This document shows positions 62,849 to 64,000 of a stretch of DNA of 64,000 nucleotides, piece after piece. The stretch is from Sphingomonas sp. LHG3406-1 (GTDB lineage: Bacteria; Pseudomonadota; Alphaproteobacteria; Sphingomonadales; Sphingomonadaceae): assembly GCF_029637485.1 (NCBI RefSeq), contig NZ_CP069128.1:1364001-1428000 (forward strand), written 5' to 3'. The position numbers were made by a program, and so were the translations under genes. Below the pieces are notes generated by a model that did not search any database, was not told the origin of the DNA, and saw nothing but the letters and a program-made list of their open reading frames with translations. How positions within the stretch are numbered: the stretch's first letter is position 1; every line of letters starts with the position of its first letter.

Positions 62849-64000
62849 GCAGGCCCTCCCCCGACTTCTCCCGCACGCGGGAGGGGAGAGGATTTCCCGT
62901 TCCGTTCCTGCCGGATCGCGTCGGCGAGGCCCGCCGCCCATTTGGTGATGTCGCCCGCGCCCATGCAGATGACGAGGTCGCCGTCGGCGGCAAGGTCGCG
63001 GAGCGTCCGGGCGAGGTCGCCGGCACCGCTGACGGTCTGGACCATGCGGTGGCCGTGCGCGCGGATGCCCTCGGCCAGCGCGGCGGCGTCGACGCCCTCG
63101 ATCGGCTCCTCGCCGGCGGCATAGACGGGCGCGACCAGCACCGCGTCGGCCTCGACGAAGGCGTTGGCGAAATCCTCCATCAGGTCGCGCAGGCGGGTGA
63201 AGCGGTGCGGCTGGACGACGGCGACGACGCGGCCCGCACTGGCGTCGCGGGCGGCGGAGAGGACGGCGCGGATCTCGACCGGATGGTGGGCATAATCGTC
63301 GATGATGATCGTGCCACCCACGTCGCCGACCCGGGTGAAGCGGCGCTTGACCCCGCCGAACCGCTCGAAGCCGCGGGCGATCACCTCGTCGGCAAGGCCG
63401 AGCTCCAGGCCGACCGCGACGGCCGCCAGCGCATTCTGGACATTGTGCCGACCGGGCATCGGAAGGCTGATCCCCTCGATCCGCCGCCGCTCGCCCGAGC
63501 GCTCCAGCACCAGCGCGTCGAACCGGACCATGCCGGCTTCCGTCACCACATTCTCGGCGCGGAGGTCGGCGGCGGCGGAGAAGCCGTAGGTGACGACCCG
63601 CCGGTCCTTGATCCGGCTCAAGAGGTTGGCGACCTCGGGATGGTCGATGCACATGACGGCGAGGCCGTAGAAGGGCACGTTCTCGACGAATTCGACGAAT
63701 GCGTCCTTGGCCCGGTCGAAGCTGCCGTAATGGTCGAGATGCTCGGGATCGATGTTGGTGACGACCGCGATGGTGCCGTCGAGGCGGAGGAAGCTGCCGT
63801 CGCTCTCGTCGGCCTCGACCACCATCCAGTCGCCCTTGCCGAGGCGGGCGTTGGAGCCATAGGCGTTGATGATCCCGCCGTTGATGACGGTCGGGTCGAG
63901 CCCGCCGGCATCGAGCAGCGCCGCGATCATCGAGGTCGTGGTCGTCTTGCCGTGGGTGCCGGCGACCGCGACCGTATTCTGCATCCGCATCAGCTCGGCG
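62845..64000 (-). CDS. murC: UDP-N-acetylmuramate-L-alanine ligase (5' end beyond the window)
   Basis: The C-terminal 385 codons of MurC, running off the right edge. The ATP-binding [17 protein letters not shown] is just inside the window, followed by [71 protein letters not shown] and [14 protein letters not shown]. The N-terminal UDP-binding domain is missing here. The last about 14 residues come from a dispersed repeat. Start of the visible division-gene cluster murC-murB-ddl-ftsQ-ftsA-ftsZ. Confidence 0.95.
   Translation of the reverse strand, partial: AELMRMQNTVAVAGTHGKTTTTSMIAALLDAGGLDPTVINGGIINAYGSNARLGKGDWMVVEADESDGSFLRLDGTIAVVTNIDPEHLDHYGSFDRAKDAFVEFVENVPFYGLAVMCIDHPEVANLLSRIKDRRVVTYGFSAAADLRAENVVTEAGMVRFDALVLERSGERRRIEGISLPMPGRHNVQNALAAVAVGLELGLADEVIARGFERFGGVKRRFTRVGDVGGTIIIDDYAHHPVEIRAVLSAARDASAGRVVAVVQPHRFTRLRDLMEDFANAFVEADAVLVAPVYAAGEEPIEGVDAAALAEGIRAHGHRMVQTVSGAGDLARTLRDLAADGDLVICMGAGDITKWAAGLADAIRQERNGKSSPLPRAGEVGGGPA
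62850..62885. repeat. repeat hairpin forming the murC C-terminal tail
   Basis: CTCCCGC/GCGGGAG (62868-62883) lies inside a longer C-rich/G-rich arm pair (CCCTCCCCCGA and GGGGAG). It encodes the terminal residues [14 protein letters not shown] of MurC, which are not family sequence. Confidence 0.6.

Overview
The window is a GC-rich stretch of an alphaproteobacterial chromosome, most likely from the order Sphingomonadales. The evidence is a complete PhyR-NepR-EcfG general stress response locus, an argS-SPOR-nagZ-scpA-scpB-tatABC operon, a murC-murB-ddl-ftsQ-ftsA-ftsZ division cluster ending in the FtsZ tail [14 protein letters not shown] (CcrM-type) sites in front of ftsZ, and many short palindromic intergenic repeats of kinds common in sphingomonads. 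No tRNA, rRNA, CRISPR array, insertion sequence or prophage was seen. Nearly everything is core chromosome, mostly on the minus strand in tightly packed operons with 1-4 bp stop/start overlaps.

Layout. 1-5.9 kb: bpt (N-end rule leucyltransferase), a luciferase-like flavin monooxygenase coupled to an ATP-grasp ligase, DUF423, an aldehyde dehydrogenase, PepSY and HTH proteins. 6-7.8 kb: two tandem paralogous lipoproteins between two copies of one palindromic repeat. 7.8-15.6 kb: TCA cluster lpdA-sucB-sucA-sucD-(small membrane gene)-mdh, with no sucC. 15.7-26.3 kb: an RcnB-like protein, an M20 peptidase, a chemoreceptor, zapE, a thioesterase, a Sel1 protein, sdhB, MgtC, bcp and glnE. 26.4-30.6 kb: the general stress response locus. 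30.6-37.6 kb: tatCBA, scpBA, nagZ, two SPOR proteins, argS. 37.7-40.1 kb: an M48 metalloprotease with TPRs, a DsbA-like protein and a small protein. 40.1-46.9 kb: ihfB, rpsA, sppA, csaA, an exported methyltransferase-like lipoprotein, prfB. 47-53.4 kb: PBP1A, a cell-wall amidase and, divergently, RNase E. 53.4-56.9 kb: an NAD(P)-binding protein, dgt, and a TPR/SPOR protein carrying three near-identical Cys-containing repeats. 57-64 kb: the dcw cluster, running off the window inside murC.

How it works together. In the stress locus phyR, a 46-residue membrane protein and ecfG lie on the minus strand, and nepR and an HWE-type kinase on the plus strand. I find promoters matching the EcfG consensus (GGAAC, 16-17 nt, CGTT-like) upstream of the small membrane gene/ecfG, of nepR, and directly after the kinase gene. 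The last one has no protein gene behind it. It precedes about 100 bp that fold into two hairpins, each presenting a cytosine-rich loop (C7 and C10), the second overlapping the 3' end of tatC. This looks like an unannotated stress-induced small RNA resembling the C-rich-loop riboregulators known elsewhere in Alphaproteobacteria, and it is the most interesting item in the window.

Other structure outside the genes: a GANTC cluster with an inverted repeat before ftsZ, a strong hairpin just upstream of the rne ribosome binding site, a pseudoknot-capable pair of stems after rpsA, and dispersed repeats that have entered coding sequence (zapE start, tatB tail, murC tail, murB N-terminus).
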